A DNA stretch of 64,000 bases. It comes from Pseudomonas sp. sp1636 (GTDB lineage Bacteria; Pseudomonadota; Gammaproteobacteria; Pseudomonadales; Pseudomonadaceae). Under the pieces are notes generated by a model. The model was given only the letters and a program-made list of their open reading frames with translations. It was not told where the DNA came from and did not search any database. This document shows, piece by piece, positions 40,501 to 49,673 of this stretch. The stretch is taken from contig NZ_JARRAB010000003.1 of NCBI RefSeq assembly GCF_030376615.1, positions 280,312 to 344,311 on the forward strand, in the 5' to 3' direction. The translations under genes and the position numbers were made by a program. The number at the start of each line of letters is the position of its first letter. Within the stretch, counting starts at the first letter, position 1.

Positions 40501-41395
40501 GGCGGCCGCCGCCAAGGATGCCATGGTCGAGGACAAGCCGGATCCGTTGCTTGGCGTCGACCCGCGGCAGATACCGGCCCTCGACCTGCACATCGCCCAG
40601 GTGCTGCAAGGTACCGAGCCGCTGGGGGCCTGGTCGCTGAAAGCGCGGCCGAACGCCACCGGGGTGCAGTTCCACGACCTTGATCTGGACTTGAAAGGCT
40701 TGCAGCTGAGCGGTAGCGCCGGTTGGCAGGGCACGGCAGAGGCCAGCAGCAGCTGGTACAAGGGGCGCATGCAGGGCAAGGATCTGGCCGATGTGCTGCT
40801 GGCCTGGAATTTTGCGCCGACGGCCAGCAGTGAAAGCTTTCATCTGGATGTCGATGGTCGTTGGCCGGGTTCGCCGGCCTGGGTCAGCCTGAAGCGCTTT
40901 TCCGGCAGTATGGACACGAGCTTGCGCAAGGGTCAGTTCACCGAGGTGCAAGGCCCGGCATCGGCGCTACGGGTGTTTGGTCTGCTCAACTTCAATTCGA
41001 TTGGCCGCCGCCTGCGCCTGGATTTTTCCGACTTGCTCGGCAAGGGCTTGAGCTACGACCGGGTCAAGGGCTTGCTGGTCGCCACCGATGGGGTGTACGT
41101 CACCCGCAAACCCATAACCCTGACCGGGCCATCGAGCAATCTGGAGCTGGACGGCACCCTGAACATGGCCGATGACCTGGTCGATGCCAAGTTGCGGGTA
41201 ACCTTGCCGGTGAGCAATAACTTGCCACTGGCGGCGTTAATCGTAGGCGCGCCAGCGATTGGCGGGGCATTGTTCGTGGTGGACAAGCTGCTGGGCGATC
41301 GGGTGGCACGCTTTGCCAGCGTGCAATACAGCGTCAAGGGGCGCTGGCAGGATCCGCAGATTAGCTTCGACAAGCCCTTCGAGAAATCGCGCTGA
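37568..41395 (+). CDS. yhdP: YhdP-family AsmA-like envelope protein
   Basis: YhdP is a very long AsmA-like inner-membrane protein that, with TamB and YdbH, supports phospholipid transfer to the outer membrane. The 1275 residues begin with a single membrane helix (about residues 10-30) followed by a long periplasmic beta-rich region. The C-terminal part carries the AsmA2-like segment: FNFNSIGRRLRLDFSDL, KGLSYDRVKGL, and LDGTLNMADDLVDAKLRVTLPVS. The rest is low in short motifs. It follows rng, the common gammaproteobacterial order. Confidence 0.93.
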   Translation: MAFLARWSVVALRLGLGLCALGLVLAALYVSLGRELVPWVAEYRLDAEDRASAALGMPLRIGRLEGRWQGFAPLLIAHDVQLGEGASALRLDQVRLVPDVLASLSAREPRLAKLELDGLQFGLQQDEQGAWVLKGLPQRSAPAALDVAQVLQQLQAVNRLSLLNSQVTLEARERPAVTLTYVNLTLRNGASRQRLDARLLLPDGQPVALQVRTRMQAERWREVRADLYLSLPQSDWARWLPPSVTREWRLEQLQAGGELWLAWADGALQRAVSRLHAPQVVGAYREREAVQVQNLALNAYFERTEQGFELRLDDLALSQGETRWGEVQLGIRHRQDSREAEEQWSLGADHLDLAPLLPLVKALAPLPDKSLALLESLQPQGALRNLQLDYRPRAAGDQRLQFAANLERIGFAAYLASPAAENISGSLTGDLGQGELRLASENFSLHLATLFPKPWRYSQANARLTWRLDEQAFTLRSPYLQVVGDEGPVAGDFLIRLMFDAAAEDYMDLRVGLRNGDARYTEKYLPTRAPGFSAELADWLKTAIRGGKVNEGYFQYQGSLNKGAADAARSLSLFFAVEDAELAYQPGWPALRAARGDVFIEDSGVRVRVVEGRILDSRVRNAAADIAHVAPEQVPRLLLNSELESSVVDALKILQEAPMGTAETFAGWQGEGPLSGKLKLDLPLRKGQPADVIVDFATAGARLKLSNPELELSQLQGAFRYNTASGLSAPDIRAQALGHALRGKAMAEGVRGRARTRIEALGQVPLDRLTAWLGVTAPLPLSGTLPYRLRLNLDGADSQLRVDSNLRGLTVALPAPFGKSASEESYADWRMTLSGDERRYWLDYAALASLAFAAPPGRFAEGRGELRLGDGPALLPAAKGVRLRGQVSELDWSTWQAALKPYARVAPDDAQQLFKDAQLRIGRFSGFGSTLDNLAIQLKRAPAVWLLSLDSPLLKGRVDLPDADAAPIAVNLAYLRLPAAAAKDAMVEDKPDPLLGVDPRQIPALDLHIAQVLQGTEPLGAWSLKARPNATGVQFHDLDLDLKGLQLSGSAGWQGTAEASSSWYKGRMQGKDLADVLLAWNFAPTASSESFHLDVDGRWPGSPAWVSLKRFSGSMDTSLRKGQFTEVQGPASALRVFGLLNFNSIGRRLRLDFSDLLGKGLSYDRVKGLLVATDGVYVTRKPITLTGPSSNLELDGTLNMADDLVDAKLRVTLPVSNNLPLAALIVGAPAIGGALFVVDKLLGDRVARFASVQYSVKGRWQDPQISFDKPFEKSR

Positions 41396-41483
41396 CAGGC
41401 CGTTGAAAAACGGTTGAAGCAGGCCATGCAGTCGCTGGCCATGGCTTGTAAGCTGAAGTTCCCCCCGTCGAGTTGGAGAACGC

Positions 41484-42338
41484 ATGACCCTCGCGGTGAT
41501 TCAAATGGTCAGCCAGGACGATGTGCCGGCCAATCTGACCCAGGCCCGGCGCCTGCTCGAGCAGGCTGCCGCGGGCGGGGCTCGTCTGGCGGTATTGCCG
41601 GAAAACTTCGCCGCCATGGGCCGCCGCGACTTGGCCGCGCTGGGCCGCAGCGAAGCGCGTGGTGAAGGGCCGATCCTGCCCTGGTTGAAGCAGGCCGCCC
41701 GCGACCTCAAGTTATGGCTAGTGGCCGGTACCTTGCCCTTGCCGCCCGCGGGCCAGCCCGAGGCGAAGGCACGAGCGTGCTGCCTGTTGCTCGACGAGCA
41801 TGGCGAGCAGGTGGCCCGCTACGACAAATTGCACCTGTTCGATGTGGCGGTCGGCGACAATCAGGGCCGTTACCGCGAGTCCGATGATTTCGCTCCCGGC
41901 AGCCAAATCGTGGTGGCCGATACGCCCGTTGGGCGCCTGGGTTTGACGGTGTGCTACGACCTGCGTTTTCCTGAGTTGTATGGCGCCCTGCGTGACGCCG
42001 GAGCGGAGTTGATCAGCGTGCCGGCGGCTTTTACCGCGCTGACCGGGGCGGCGCATTGGCAAATACTAGTGCGCGCCCGTGCCATCGAGACCCAGTGTTA
42101 CCTGTTGGCCGCCGGCCAGGGCGGCACTCATCCGGGCGGCCGCGAGACCTTCGGCCATTCGGCCGTCGTCGACCCCTGGGGCCGGGTATTGGCCGAGCAG
42201 GCGCAAGGCGCGGCGGTCTTGCTGGCTAGCCGCGATGCCGCCGAGCAGGCGGCGATTCGCCAACGCATGCCGGTGAGCCGGCATAAACGATTTTTGGCCG
42301 CAGCCGAACCACGGCTGCCTGGTTTGGAGCAGTCTTGA
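41484..42338 (+). CDS. Carbon-nitrogen hydrolase (Nit/omega-amidase type)
   Basis: A 284-residue nitrilase-superfamily amidase. The Glu-Lys-Cys triad is visible: Glu40 in LPENFA, Lys115 in RYDKLHLFD, Cys157 in VCYDLRFPELY. Sequence type is that of Nit1-like enzymes, which clear deaminated glutathione; the substrate is inferred. It lies between yhdP and tldD. Its last codons and stop belong to the first unit of a 20-bp repeat array that runs into tldD. Confidence 0.9.
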   Translation: MTLAVIQMVSQDDVPANLTQARRLLEQAAAGGARLAVLPENFAAMGRRDLAALGRSEARGEGPILPWLKQAARDLKLWLVAGTLPLPPAGQPEAKARACCLLLDEHGEQVARYDKLHLFDVAVGDNQGRYRESDDFAPGSQIVVADTPVGRLGLTVCYDLRFPELYGALRDAGAELISVPAAFTALTGAAHWQILVRARAIETQCYLLAAGQGGTHPGGRETFGHSAVVDPWGRVLAEQAQGAAVLLASRDAAEQAAIRQRMPVSRHKRFLAAAEPRLPGLEQS

Positions 42339-42353
42339 ACGAGATGAACAGTC

Positions 42354-42371
42354 ATGAACGAGATGAAATAG
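42354..42371 (+). other. Leader mini-ORF 1 (MNEMK)
   Basis: Six codons including TAG, in the second repeat unit. GAGAT in the preceding unit is a weak ribosome-binding site. It is not known whether it is translated. Confidence 0.35.
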
Positions 42372-42373
42372 TC

Positions 42374-42397
42374 ATGAACGAGATGAAGCAGTCATGA
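42374..42397 (+). other. Leader mini-ORF 2 (MNEMKQS)
   Basis: Eight codons including TGA. Its stop overlaps the next ATG (ATGA), the arrangement of translational coupling. It begins 2 bp after mini-ORF 1 ends. Confidence 0.35.
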
Positions 42398-42417
42398 ACG
42401 GGATAAAGCAGTTATGA
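42394..42417 (+). other. Leader mini-ORF 3 (MNGIKQL)
   Basis: Eight codons including TGA. Its stop overlaps the tldD ATG (ATGA). Ribosomes ending here could restart on tldD. Confidence 0.35.
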
Positions 42418-43856
42418 GCGAGATGTTGCTATCGGTCAGTGAGCACCTGTTGGGCCCGGGCGGCTTGACCCTCGATCATCTGCCCGGGGTGCTGGGCGAG
42501 TTGTCCGGCCCCGGTATCGATGCGGCCGACCTGTATTTCCAGAGCCAAGTCTCCGAGACCTGGGTGCTGGAGGACGGCATCGTCAAGGAGGGCAGTTTCA
42601 ACCTCGATCAGGGCGTCGGTGTGCGTGCCCAGTCCGGCGAGAAAACCGGCTTTGCCTACAGCAACGCCATCACCGCCGAGGCGCTGAGCCAGGCCGCCCG
42701 CGCGGCCCGCTCGATTGCCCGGGCCGGGCAGAGCGCGCGGGTGCAGGCCTTCAGCAGCCCGCAGGTTAGCGCCTTGTATGCGCCGGACAACCCGCTGGAC
42801 GTGATCGGCCGGGCGCAGAAGGTCGAGTTGCTCAAGCAGGTCGATGTGGCCACGCGTGCCCTCGATCCGCGGATCAAGCAGGTCACGGTCAGCCTCGCCG
42901 GGGTCTGGGATCGCATCCTGGTGGCGGCGCAGGACGGCAGCCTGGGCGTCGATACTCGCCCGCTGGTGCGTTTCAATGTCAGCGTGATCGTCGAACAGAA
43001 CGGCCGCCGCGAGCGTGGCGGGCATGGCGGGGGCGGGCGTAGCGACTACCGCTATTTCATGAGCGAGGATCGCGCCATGGGCTACGCCCGCGAGGCGCTG
43101 CGCCAGGCTCTGGTCAATCTCGAGGCGATTCCCGCGCCGGCCGGCACCTTGCCGGTGGTGATGGGCGCCGGCTGGTCCGGTGTGCTGCTGCACGAGGCGG
43201 TCGGCCATGGCTTGGAAGGCGACTTCAATCGCAAGGGCAGCTCCGCCTACAGCGGGCGCATGGGCGAGCAGGTCGCCTCCAGCCTGTGCACCATCGTCGA
43301 TGACGGCACCCTGGTCGGCCGGCGCGGTTCGCTCAGTGTGGATGACGAAGGCACGCCGACCCAGTGCACCACGCTGATCGAGAACGGCGTGCTCAAGGGC
43401 TACATGCAGGACAAGCTGAATGCCCGCCTGATGGGGGCGGCACGCACCGGCAACGGTCGTCGCGAGTCCTACGCGCACCTGCCGATGCCGCGCATGACCA
43501 ATACCTACATGCTGGCCGGAGAGAGCGACCCGGAAGAAATCATCCGTTCGGTGAAGAAGGGCATCTACTGCGCCAACCTCGGCGGCGGCCAGGTCGACAT
43601 CACCAGCGGCAAGTTCGTCTTCTCCACCAGCGAGGCCTATTTGATCGAAGACGGCAGGATCACCGCGCCGGTCAAGGGCGCGACCCTGATCGGCAATGGC
43701 CCCGAGGCCATGCGCCGGGTGTCGATGGTCGGCAACGACCTGGCCCTGGACAGCGGCGTCGGCACCTGCGGCAAGGACGGCCAGTCGGTGCCGGTCGGCG
43801 TCGGCCAGCCGACGTTGAAAATCGATGCGATTACCGTCGGTGGAACAGGCTCCTAG
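42414..43856 (+). CDS. tldD: Metalloprotease subunit TldD
   Basis: TldD is the catalytic subunit of the TldD-PmbA (TldE) protease, which processes microcin-type and RiPP precursors and degrades CcdA antitoxin in E. coli. The 480 residues contain the zinc motif HEAVGH at residues 260-265 and the [23 protein letters not shown] segment that follows, plus [19 protein letters not shown]. The start MSEMLLSV lies in the last copy of a 20-bp repeat. pmbA is about 0.7 kb downstream, separated by darP on the other strand. Confidence 0.96.
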   Translation: MSEMLLSVSEHLLGPGGLTLDHLPGVLGELSGPGIDAADLYFQSQVSETWVLEDGIVKEGSFNLDQGVGVRAQSGEKTGFAYSNAITAEALSQAARAARSIARAGQSARVQAFSSPQVSALYAPDNPLDVIGRAQKVELLKQVDVATRALDPRIKQVTVSLAGVWDRILVAAQDGSLGVDTRPLVRFNVSVIVEQNGRRERGGHGGGGRSDYRYFMSEDRAMGYAREALRQALVNLEAIPAPAGTLPVVMGAGWSGVLLHEAVGHGLEGDFNRKGSSAYSGRMGEQVASSLCTIVDDGTLVGRRGSLSVDDEGTPTQCTTLIENGVLKGYMQDKLNARLMGAARTGNGRRESYAHLPMPRMTNTYMLAGESDPEEIIRSVKKGIYCANLGGGQVDITSGKFVFSTSEAYLIEDGRITAPVKGATLIGNGPEAMRRVSMVGNDLALDSGVGTCGKDGQSVPVGVGQPTLKIDAITVGGTGS

Positions 43857-43862
43857 TACGTC

Positions 43863-43892
43863 GGGTGGGTTAGCCGAAGGCGCAACCCACCC
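43863..43892. repeat. Intergenic palindrome after tldD
   Basis: GGGTGGGTT (43863-43871) and AACCCACCC (43884-43892) form a perfect 9-bp stem with a 12-nt loop (TAGCCGAAGGCGC region). The form GTGGGTTAGCCG...CAACCCACC is a dispersed repeat I know from pseudomonads. It separates the convergent tldD and darP genes and may terminate both, though it has no T-run. Confidence 0.7.
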
Positions 43893-43903
43893 TCACGGCA
43901 GGA

Positions 43904-44422
43904 TCAGCGCAGCCCGCGCTGGGTTTCGTCCAGTTCGCGGATGTATTTGAAGATTTTGCGCGAGGCCGCTGGTGCTTTGTTCTGTGCCAGTTCGTGCTGA
44001 GCCTGGCGAATCAACTGCCGCAGGTGCTGTCGGTCTGCTTCAGGATAGTCGCCAACAAAGGCTGCCAGGGTGTCGTCGCTGCCGTTGATCAGACGGTCGC
44101 GCCAACGTTCCAGGCCATGAAAGCGTTCGTTGTACTGGCGAGTTGAGGCATCCAGTTGGTCGAGCAGGGTAAGAATCGCTTCGATGTCCTGATCGCGCAT
44201 CAGCCGGCCGATAAACTGCACATGGCGTTTTTTTGCGGAGTTGGCCGTGTGCTTGGGCGCCTCTTCGAGGGCGCGGCGCAATTCGTCGGTCAATGGCAGT
44301 TTGTTGAGCAGGTCGGGCTTCAGGGTGGTCAGGCGTTGACCCAGGTCTTGCAGGGCGTGCAGCTCGCGCTTGACCTGGGTTTTACTCTTCTCGCCGGAGA
44401 AGTCGTCAAGATATTCAGGCAT
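43904..44422 (-). CDS. darP: Ribosome-associated protein DarP (YjgA)
   Basis: DarP/YjgA associates with late 50S assembly intermediates. I start it at the ATG ending at 44422 ([21 protein letters not shown]), giving 172 residues; the frame upstream lacks similarity. The family core is visible in [28 protein letters not shown] and ERWRDRLI. It lies on the minus strand between tldD and pmbA, as in other pseudomonads. Confidence 0.94.
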   Translation of the reverse strand: MPEYLDDFSGEKSKTQVKRELHALQDLGQRLTTLKPDLLNKLPLTDELRRALEEAPKHTANSAKKRHVQFIGRLMRDQDIEAILTLLDQLDASTRQYNERFHGLERWRDRLINGSDDTLAAFVGDYPEADRQHLRQLIRQAQHELAQNKAPAASRKIFKYIRELDETQRGLR

Positions 44423-44539
44423 GGGGGTGATCCAGTGGAAAACGCCGCCATGATAGCAAGTATCCAACTGCAAGCGTTCGGCTCGCAGCATCACGCGCGA
44501 AGCCTGCAGTAGATCCCGGACAGATTCTTAGGAGTGGTT

Positions 44540-45886
44540 ATGAGTGCAGTAGACGTTGTCGGCCCCGAGGCCGTGCCGCAGTTGCAGGCCCAGGTCGAGC
44601 AGATCATCGCCGAGGCGAAGAAACAGGGCGCCAGCGCCTGTGAGGTGGCCGTATCGGTGGAGCAGGGCCTGTCCACCTCGGTGCGCCAGGGCGAAGTCGA
44701 GACGGTCGAGTTCAATCGTGACCAGGGCTTCGGCATCACCCTGTATGTCGGCCAGCGCAAGGGCTCGGCCAGCACCTCGGCGAGTGGCGACGCGGCTATT
44801 CGCGAGACCGTGGCGGCGGCTTTGGCGATTGCCAAGCATGCCTCCGAAGATGAGGCGGCAGGCTTGGCCGATGCCGCGCTGATGGCGCGCGAGTTACCGC
44901 AACTGGATCTCTATCACGCCTGGGCCATCAGCCCGGAGCAGGCGGTCGAGCAGGCGTTGCGCTGCGAAGCGGCAGCCTTTGCCGCGGATCAGCGGATCAA
45001 GAACGCCGACGGTACCACCCTCAATACCCACCAGGGCTGCCGGGTGTACGGCAACAGCCATGGTTTTGTCGCGGGCTATGCCAGCACCCGGCACAGCTTG
45101 AGCTGCGTGATGATCGCCGAAGATGGCGGGCAGATGCAGCGCGATTACTGGTATGACGTCAATCGCCAGGGCGAGCTGTTGGCCGATGCCGCGGGCATCG
45201 GCCAGCGTGCCGCACAGCGGGCGGTCAGTCGTCTCGGCGCCCGTCCGGTGCCGACCTGCGAAGTGCCGGTGCTGTTCTGCGCCGAACTGGCCACCGGGCT
45301 GTTCGGGCATTTCCTCGCGGCTATTTCCGGTGGCAACCTGTACCGCAAGTCATCCTTCCTCGAAGGCACCCTGGGCCAGCAGTTGTTCCCCGAGTGGTTG
45401 AGCCTCGATGAGCGGCCGCATATTCCGCGGGCCTTGGGCAGCGCTGCTTTCGATGGCGACGGTCTGGCCACCTACGCCAAGTCGTTCGTCGACGGTGGCG
45501 AGCTGGTTTCCTATGTGCTCGGCACCTATTCGGGGCGCAAGCTGGGCATGCCCAGCACGGCCAACGCCGGTGGCGTGCATAACCTGTTCGTCAGCCATGG
45601 CGTGGAAGACCAGCAAGCGCTGCTCAAGCGCATGGGCCGTGGTCTGTTGGTCACCGAGTTGATGGGGCAGGGGCTGAATATGGTCACCGGCGACTATTCG
45701 CGCGGGGCTGGCGGCTTTTGGGTGGAGCACGGCGAGATCCAGTTCCCGGTGCAGGAAGTGACCATCGCCGGCAACCTGCGCGACATGTTCAAGCAGATAG
45801 TCGCAGTGGGCAGCGATCTGGAGTTGCGCAGCAACATCCGCACCGGCTCGGTGTTGATCGAGAAGATGACGGTGGCGGGTAGCTAG
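44540..45886 (+). CDS. pmbA: Metalloprotease subunit PmbA (TldE)
   Basis: PmbA/TldE is the non-catalytic partner of TldD. The 448-residue protein starts at ATG 44540, 5 nt after AGGAG; GTG 44534 is less likely. It has the family GFGITLYVGQRKGSASTSASGD, NSHGFVAGYASTRHSLSC, GNLYRKSSFLEGTLGQQLFP and GAGGFWVEHGEIQFPVQEVTIAGNL. There is no HExxxH, as expected for the TldE half. Confidence 0.96.
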   Translation: MSAVDVVGPEAVPQLQAQVEQIIAEAKKQGASACEVAVSVEQGLSTSVRQGEVETVEFNRDQGFGITLYVGQRKGSASTSASGDAAIRETVAAALAIAKHASEDEAAGLADAALMARELPQLDLYHAWAISPEQAVEQALRCEAAAFAADQRIKNADGTTLNTHQGCRVYGNSHGFVAGYASTRHSLSCVMIAEDGGQMQRDYWYDVNRQGELLADAAGIGQRAAQRAVSRLGARPVPTCEVPVLFCAELATGLFGHFLAAISGGNLYRKSSFLEGTLGQQLFPEWLSLDERPHIPRALGSAAFDGDGLATYAKSFVDGGELVSYVLGTYSGRKLGMPSTANAGGVHNLFVSHGVEDQQALLKRMGRGLLVTELMGQGLNMVTGDYSRGAGGFWVEHGEIQFPVQEVTIAGNLRDMFKQIVAVGSDLELRSNIRTGSVLIEKMTVAGS

Positions 45887-45905
45887 GGCTATTTGCAGCA
45901 GGCCT

Positions 45906-45954
45906 GGTGCGCGGTGCCCACCAGGTTTTTAAGCAGTGGCGCGCGCGGCGCACC
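45906..45954. repeat. Intergenic palindrome between pmbA and ptsO
   Basis: GGTGCGC (45906-45912) pairs with GCGCACC (45948-45954), with a GC-rich interior and a following CTACGCG. The GTAGGGTGCGCCGCGCGCACC type is a dispersed repeat of pseudomonads. It sits between convergent genes. Confidence 0.6.
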
Positions 45955-45968
45955 CTACGCGTGACTGG

Positions 45969-46241
45969 TTATTCGCCTTCGTCGAAGTAGTTGTTGATCA
46001 GTTCGGTCAGGGCATTGAGGGCGTCATCGCCCTGCTCGCCTTCGGTGTGCAGGTGAATCGGCGTGCCTTTGCCGGCCGCGAGCATCATCACGGCCATGAT
46101 GCTTTTGCCGTCCACCAGGCTCTCCGGGGCGCGGCCCACCCTGACCTGGCAGGGGAAGCGCCCGGCGACACCGACGAACTTGGCCGCGGCACGTGCGTGC
46201 AGGCCCAGTTTGTTGATGATGGTGATTTCGCAGGAAGGCAT
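45969..46241 (-). CDS. ptsO: Nitrogen PTS phosphocarrier protein NPr
   Basis: NPr passes phosphate from PtsP (EI-Ntr) to PtsN (EIIA-Ntr). The 90 residues are an HPr fold with the phospho-histidine His15 in GLHARAAAKFV and the regulatory-type serine region DGKSIMAVMML near residue 47. It is the last gene of the rpoN cluster and lies 13 bp after rapZ. Confidence 0.95.
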   Translation of the reverse strand: MPSCEITIINKLGLHARAAAKFVGVAGRFPCQVRVGRAPESLVDGKSIMAVMMLAAGKGTPIHLHTEGEQGDDALNALTELINNYFDEGE

Positions 46242-46254
46242 CGCGGCAGGTTCC

Positions 46255-47112
46255 TTAGCTAAGGTCGCGGTGGCGAACCTGGACGTTTTTCAGAACAGGT
46301 TTCAGGGTCTCGCCCAGGCGGTTGGCCAGGTATACCGAGCGGTGATGACCGCCCGTGCAGCCTATCGCGACTGTGACATAGGCGCGGTTGCTGGCGGCGA
46401 AGCGGGGCAGCCATTTCTTCAGGTAGGCGAGGACATCCTGGAACATTTCTTCGACATCGGCCTGCGCCGCCAGATAATCGGCCACCGGCTGATCGAGGCC
46501 GGAGAAATCGCGCAGATCCGGTTTCCAGTAGGGATTGGGCAGGCAGCGCACATCGAACACCAGGTCGGCATCCACCGGCATGCCGCGCTTGAAACCGAAC
46601 GACTCGACCAGAAAGGCCGTGCCTGGCTCCGGTTGATTGAGCAGGCGCAGTTTCAGGCTGTCGCGTAACTGGTAGAGATTGAGATGGGTGGTGTCGATTT
46701 TCAGGTCGGCGAGGTCGGTGATCGGACCAAGGATCAGGCTTTCATCGGCGATGGCCTCGGCCAACGAGCGATTCTCGTTGGTCAACGGATGGCGCCGGCG
46801 GGTCTCGGAAAAGCGTTTGAGCAGGGTTTCCTCGTCGGCATCCAGGTAGACCACGTCGCACTTGATGTGCCGCGCGCGAACGTCTTCGAGTATTTCCGGG
46901 AAGCGCTTGAGTTGGCTGGGCAGGTTGCGCGCGTCGATCGAGACGGCGACTTGCGGATGCAGCAGTTCGGTATCCTGCAGGGTGCGCTCTGCCAGTTCGG
47001 GAAGCAGGCCCGCCGGCAGGTTGTCGATGCAGTAGAAGCCATTGTCCTCAAGGACATCGAGGGCGGTGCTTTTGCCGGAGCCGGAGCGACCGCTGACGAT
47101 GATCAAACGCAT
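46255..47112 (-). CDS. rapZ: RNase adapter protein RapZ
   Basis: RapZ is an RNA-binding ATPase-like protein that guides RNase E to GlmZ in enterobacteria, tying amino-sugar supply to cell-wall synthesis. The 285 residues have Walker [10 protein letters not shown] (residues 8-16), [18 protein letters not shown], and the C-terminal region [13 protein letters not shown]. Whether GlmZ exists in this genome is not seen. It overlaps no neighbour; 2 bp separate it from ptsN. Confidence 0.96.
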   Translation of the reverse strand: MRLIIVSGRSGSGKSTALDVLEDNGFYCIDNLPAGLLPELAERTLQDTELLHPQVAVSIDARNLPSQLKRFPEILEDVRARHIKCDVVYLDADEETLLKRFSETRRRHPLTNENRSLAEAIADESLILGPITDLADLKIDTTHLNLYQLRDSLKLRLLNQPEPGTAFLVESFGFKRGMPVDADLVFDVRCLPNPYWKPDLRDFSGLDQPVADYLAAQADVEEMFQDVLAYLKKWLPRFAASNRAYVTVAIGCTGGHHRSVYLANRLGETLKPVLKNVQVRHRDLS

Positions 47113-47114
47113 GG

Positions 47115-47588
47115 TCAGCTCCGGTTGAGCTGGCTTTGTATGTCCACCACGACCTGATACAGCGCGTCGCTGTTCTGGGCTTGGCGCAAACGCTCACGCA
47201 CATCGCTGCGGTCGAGCATGCTGGCGATCTGGCGCAGCAGTTCCAGGTGTTCGTCGGTGGCCGCTTCCGGTACCAGCAGGACGAATAACAAGTCGACGGG
47301 AGCGCCGTCGATGGCGTCGAAGTCCACTGGCGCATCCAGTCGGAGCAGGGCGCTGATCGGTGCGTTGCAGCCCGGCAGGCGACAGTGCGGAATGGCGATG
47401 CCATTACCGAAACCGGTCGAGCCGAGTTTTTCGCGGGCGATCAGGCTTTCGAAAATGTCTTGGCCATCCAGGTCGGGCAGTTCGCGTGCCACCAGGTTGG
47501 CGATCTGTTCGAGTACGCGTTTTTTGCTGCCTCCCGGCACGTTCACCAAGGAACGGCCGGGGGTCAGGATGTTTTCGAGTCGGATCAT
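47115..47588 (-). CDS. ptsN: Nitrogen PTS enzyme IIA (PtsN)
   Basis: PtsN is the terminal EIIA of the nitrogen PTS; its phosphorylation state controls potassium uptake and other targets. The 157-residue protein has the active-site His68 in [13 protein letters not shown] and the EIIA-fold segment [17 protein letters not shown]. The gene is 15 bp after hpf and 2 bp before rapZ in the rpoN-hpf-ptsN-rapZ-ptsO cluster. Confidence 0.96.
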   Translation of the reverse strand: MIRLENILTPGRSLVNVPGGSKKRVLEQIANLVARELPDLDGQDIFESLIAREKLGSTGFGNGIAIPHCRLPGCNAPISALLRLDAPVDFDAIDGAPVDLLFVLLVPEAATDEHLELLRQIASMLDRSDVRERLRQAQNSDALYQVVVDIQSQLNRS

Positions 47589-47603
47589 AGAAGGGAGGCG
47601 ATC

Positions 47604-47912
47604 TCAGCGGGCCAAAGCGCCCTGCTGGCGGTCGATCTGCTTTTCCTTATGCTTGATGAGTTGACGGTCGAGTTTGTCGGTCAGTAGGTCGATGGCGGCA
47701 TACATATCGTCGTGCTCGGCATTGGCTACCACTTCGCCGCCAGCAATATGCAGGGTCGCTTCGATTTTCTGCTTGAGCTTCTCGACCTCCATGGTGATTT
47801 GCACGTTGGTGATCTTGTCGAAATGGCGCTCCAATCGACCGAGCTTTTCGTCGATATAGCCGCGCAGGGCGTCGGTCACATCCAGCTGGTGTCCACTGAT
47901 GTTGACTTGCAT
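47604..47912 (-). CDS. hpf: Ribosome hibernation promoting factor (short HPF)
   Basis: HPF binds the 30S decoding centre and promotes 100S dimers in stationary phase. I start it at the ATG ending at 47912 (MQVNISGHQLDVTDALRGYI), giving 102 residues; the open frame upstream is not conserved. The domain is the short type (no C-terminal dimer domain). It follows rpoN after 184 bp with no terminator visible, so cotranscription is likely. Confidence 0.95.
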   Translation of the reverse strand: MQVNISGHQLDVTDALRGYIDEKLGRLERHFDKITNVQITMEVEKLKQKIEATLHIAGGEVVANAEHDDMYAAIDLLTDKLDRQLIKHKEKQIDRQQGALAR

Positions 47913-48096
47913 ACCGCTTCTCCTTGTTGCTGTGTATGAGAGGCAGGCCATCGGGCCGGCCACCGAAACACTTTGACGTGGAAGGCACTGGCAAAACCAC
48001 TCTCGCTCTTCGCGGCTTGGCGCTGTGGCTGCTGCCGAGAGAGTGAGGCCGGGTGTGTTGTATGCCTTGTCTGTTGGTCTTTTGTTGAGTGCCACC

Positions 48097-49605
48097 TTAC
48101 ATCAATCGCTTGCGCTCGCTGGATGGCGCTATACCAAGCGATTCACGGTATTTTGCGACTGTGCGGCGGGCTACTTGTATGCCCTGTGCCTCCAGTAAAC
48201 CAGCGATCTTGCTGTCACTCAACGGCTTTTTTGCATTTTCCGCCGCGACCAGTTTTTTGATGATGGCGCGGATCGCCGTCGACGAGCATTCGCCGCCTTC
48301 AGAGGTGCTGACATGGCTGGAGAAGAAATATTTCAGCTCGTAAATACCGCGCGGGGTGTGCATGAATTTCTGCGTGGTGACCCGCGAGATGGTTGATTCG
48401 TGCATGCCCACGGCTTCGGCGATGTCGTGCAGCACCAGCGGTTTCATCGCCTCGTCGCCGTAGTCGAGAAAGCCGCGCTGGTGCTCGACGATCTGGGTGG
48501 CGACCTTCATCAGGGTTTCGTTGCGGCTTTGCAGGCTCTTGATGAACCAGCGCGCTTCCTGCAACTGGTTGCGCATGAAGGTGTTGTCGGCGCTGGAGTC
48601 GGCGCGTTTGACGAAGCCGGCGTATTGCGCGTTGACCCGTAGGCGCGGCATGGCTTCCTGGTTCAGCTCCACCAGCCAGCGCTCGTTGTGCTTGCGCACG
48701 ATGACATCGGGCACCACGTATTCCGGCTCGCTCGACTCGATCTGCGAACCGGGGCGCGGGTTGAGGCTCTGGATCAGTTCGATGACCTGGCGCAGTTCGT
48801 CTTCCTTGAGCTTCATGCGGCGCATCAGCTGGCCGTAGTCACGGCTGCCGAGCAGCTCCAGGTAATCGCCTGCCAGGCGCTGGGCCTCGCTCAGCCAGGG
48901 CGTCTTGGCCGGCAGCTGACGCAGTTGCAGGAGCAGGCATTCGCGCAGGTCGCGAGCGGCGATGCCGGCCGGCTCGAACTGCTGGATGCGGTGCAGGACG
49001 GCTTGCACTTCGTCGAGTTCGATGTCCAGTTCGGGGTCGAAGGCTTCGACGACTTCCTCAAGGCTTTCTTCCAGATAACCCTGGTGGTTGATGCAGTCGA
49101 TCAGGGTGATGCCGATCAGTCGATCCTTGTCGGACATCGGTATCAGGTTGAGTTGCCAGAGCAGATGGCTCTGCAGGCTTTCGCCAGACGAGGTGCGGGT
49201 GGTGAAGTCCCACTCGTCATCGTCGTTGCTCGGCAGGCTGCTAGCGCTGGTCTGGTAGACGTCTTCCCAGGCGGTGTCGACCGGCAGCTCGTTGGGAATG
49301 CGTTCGTTCCATTCGCCCTCTTCCAGGTTGTCCACGGTCTGTGGGGTTTCCTGGTGACTGTTGTCCTGGTAGGACTCTTCTTGCTGAGGGGCGGGCGCTG
49401 GGTTTTCGGCACCATCGGCCAGGGGGTTCGAGTTGTCGAAGTCGTCGCCGTCTTCTTCGCGCTCGAGCATCGGGTTGGACTCCAGGGCCTCCTGGATCTC
49501 TTGTTGCAGATCCAGGGTGGACAGTTGGAGCAGGCGAATGGCCTGTTGCAGCTGCGGGGTCATCGTCAGCTGCTGGCCCATTTTCAGGACTAGCGATGGT
49601 TTCAT
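48097..49605 (-). CDS. rpoN: RNA polymerase sigma-54 factor
   Basis: Sigma-54 directs RNA polymerase to -24/-12 promoters that need AAA+ activators; it controls nitrogen metabolism, flagella and more. The 502 residues have the N-terminal Gln/Leu-rich region I ([27 protein letters not shown] is its start), an acidic region II (about 48-115), the core-binding domain, the HTH, and the RpoN box [10 protein letters not shown] at about residues 479-488. It lies between lptB and hpf, the conserved place. Confidence 0.98.
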   Translation of the reverse strand: MKPSLVLKMGQQLTMTPQLQQAIRLLQLSTLDLQQEIQEALESNPMLEREEDGDDFDNSNPLADGAENPAPAPQQEESYQDNSHQETPQTVDNLEEGEWNERIPNELPVDTAWEDVYQTSASSLPSNDDDEWDFTTRTSSGESLQSHLLWQLNLIPMSDKDRLIGITLIDCINHQGYLEESLEEVVEAFDPELDIELDEVQAVLHRIQQFEPAGIAARDLRECLLLQLRQLPAKTPWLSEAQRLAGDYLELLGSRDYGQLMRRMKLKEDELRQVIELIQSLNPRPGSQIESSEPEYVVPDVIVRKHNERWLVELNQEAMPRLRVNAQYAGFVKRADSSADNTFMRNQLQEARWFIKSLQSRNETLMKVATQIVEHQRGFLDYGDEAMKPLVLHDIAEAVGMHESTISRVTTQKFMHTPRGIYELKYFFSSHVSTSEGGECSSTAIRAIIKKLVAAENAKKPLSDSKIAGLLEAQGIQVARRTVAKYRESLGIAPSSERKRLM

Positions 49606-49673
49606 TGCAGACCTTATTTGCCGGCGTCTGTGCGCAATCCACTACAGGGCGCCGCAGCGCCACAAGGAAGCAA

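Larger units (their letters stand above)
42328..42430 (+). repeat. 20-bp tandem repeat array at the nitrilase/tldD junction
   Basis: Five units of AGCAGTCATGAACGAGATGA-like sequence with starts (GTC/GTT) at 42332, 42351, 42371, 42391 and 42411. Spacing is 19 bp then 20 bp. The first unit is the nitrilase C-terminus and stop; the last is the tldD start (ATGAGCGAGATG). Each middle unit offers an ATG in a different frame. Confidence 0.85.
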
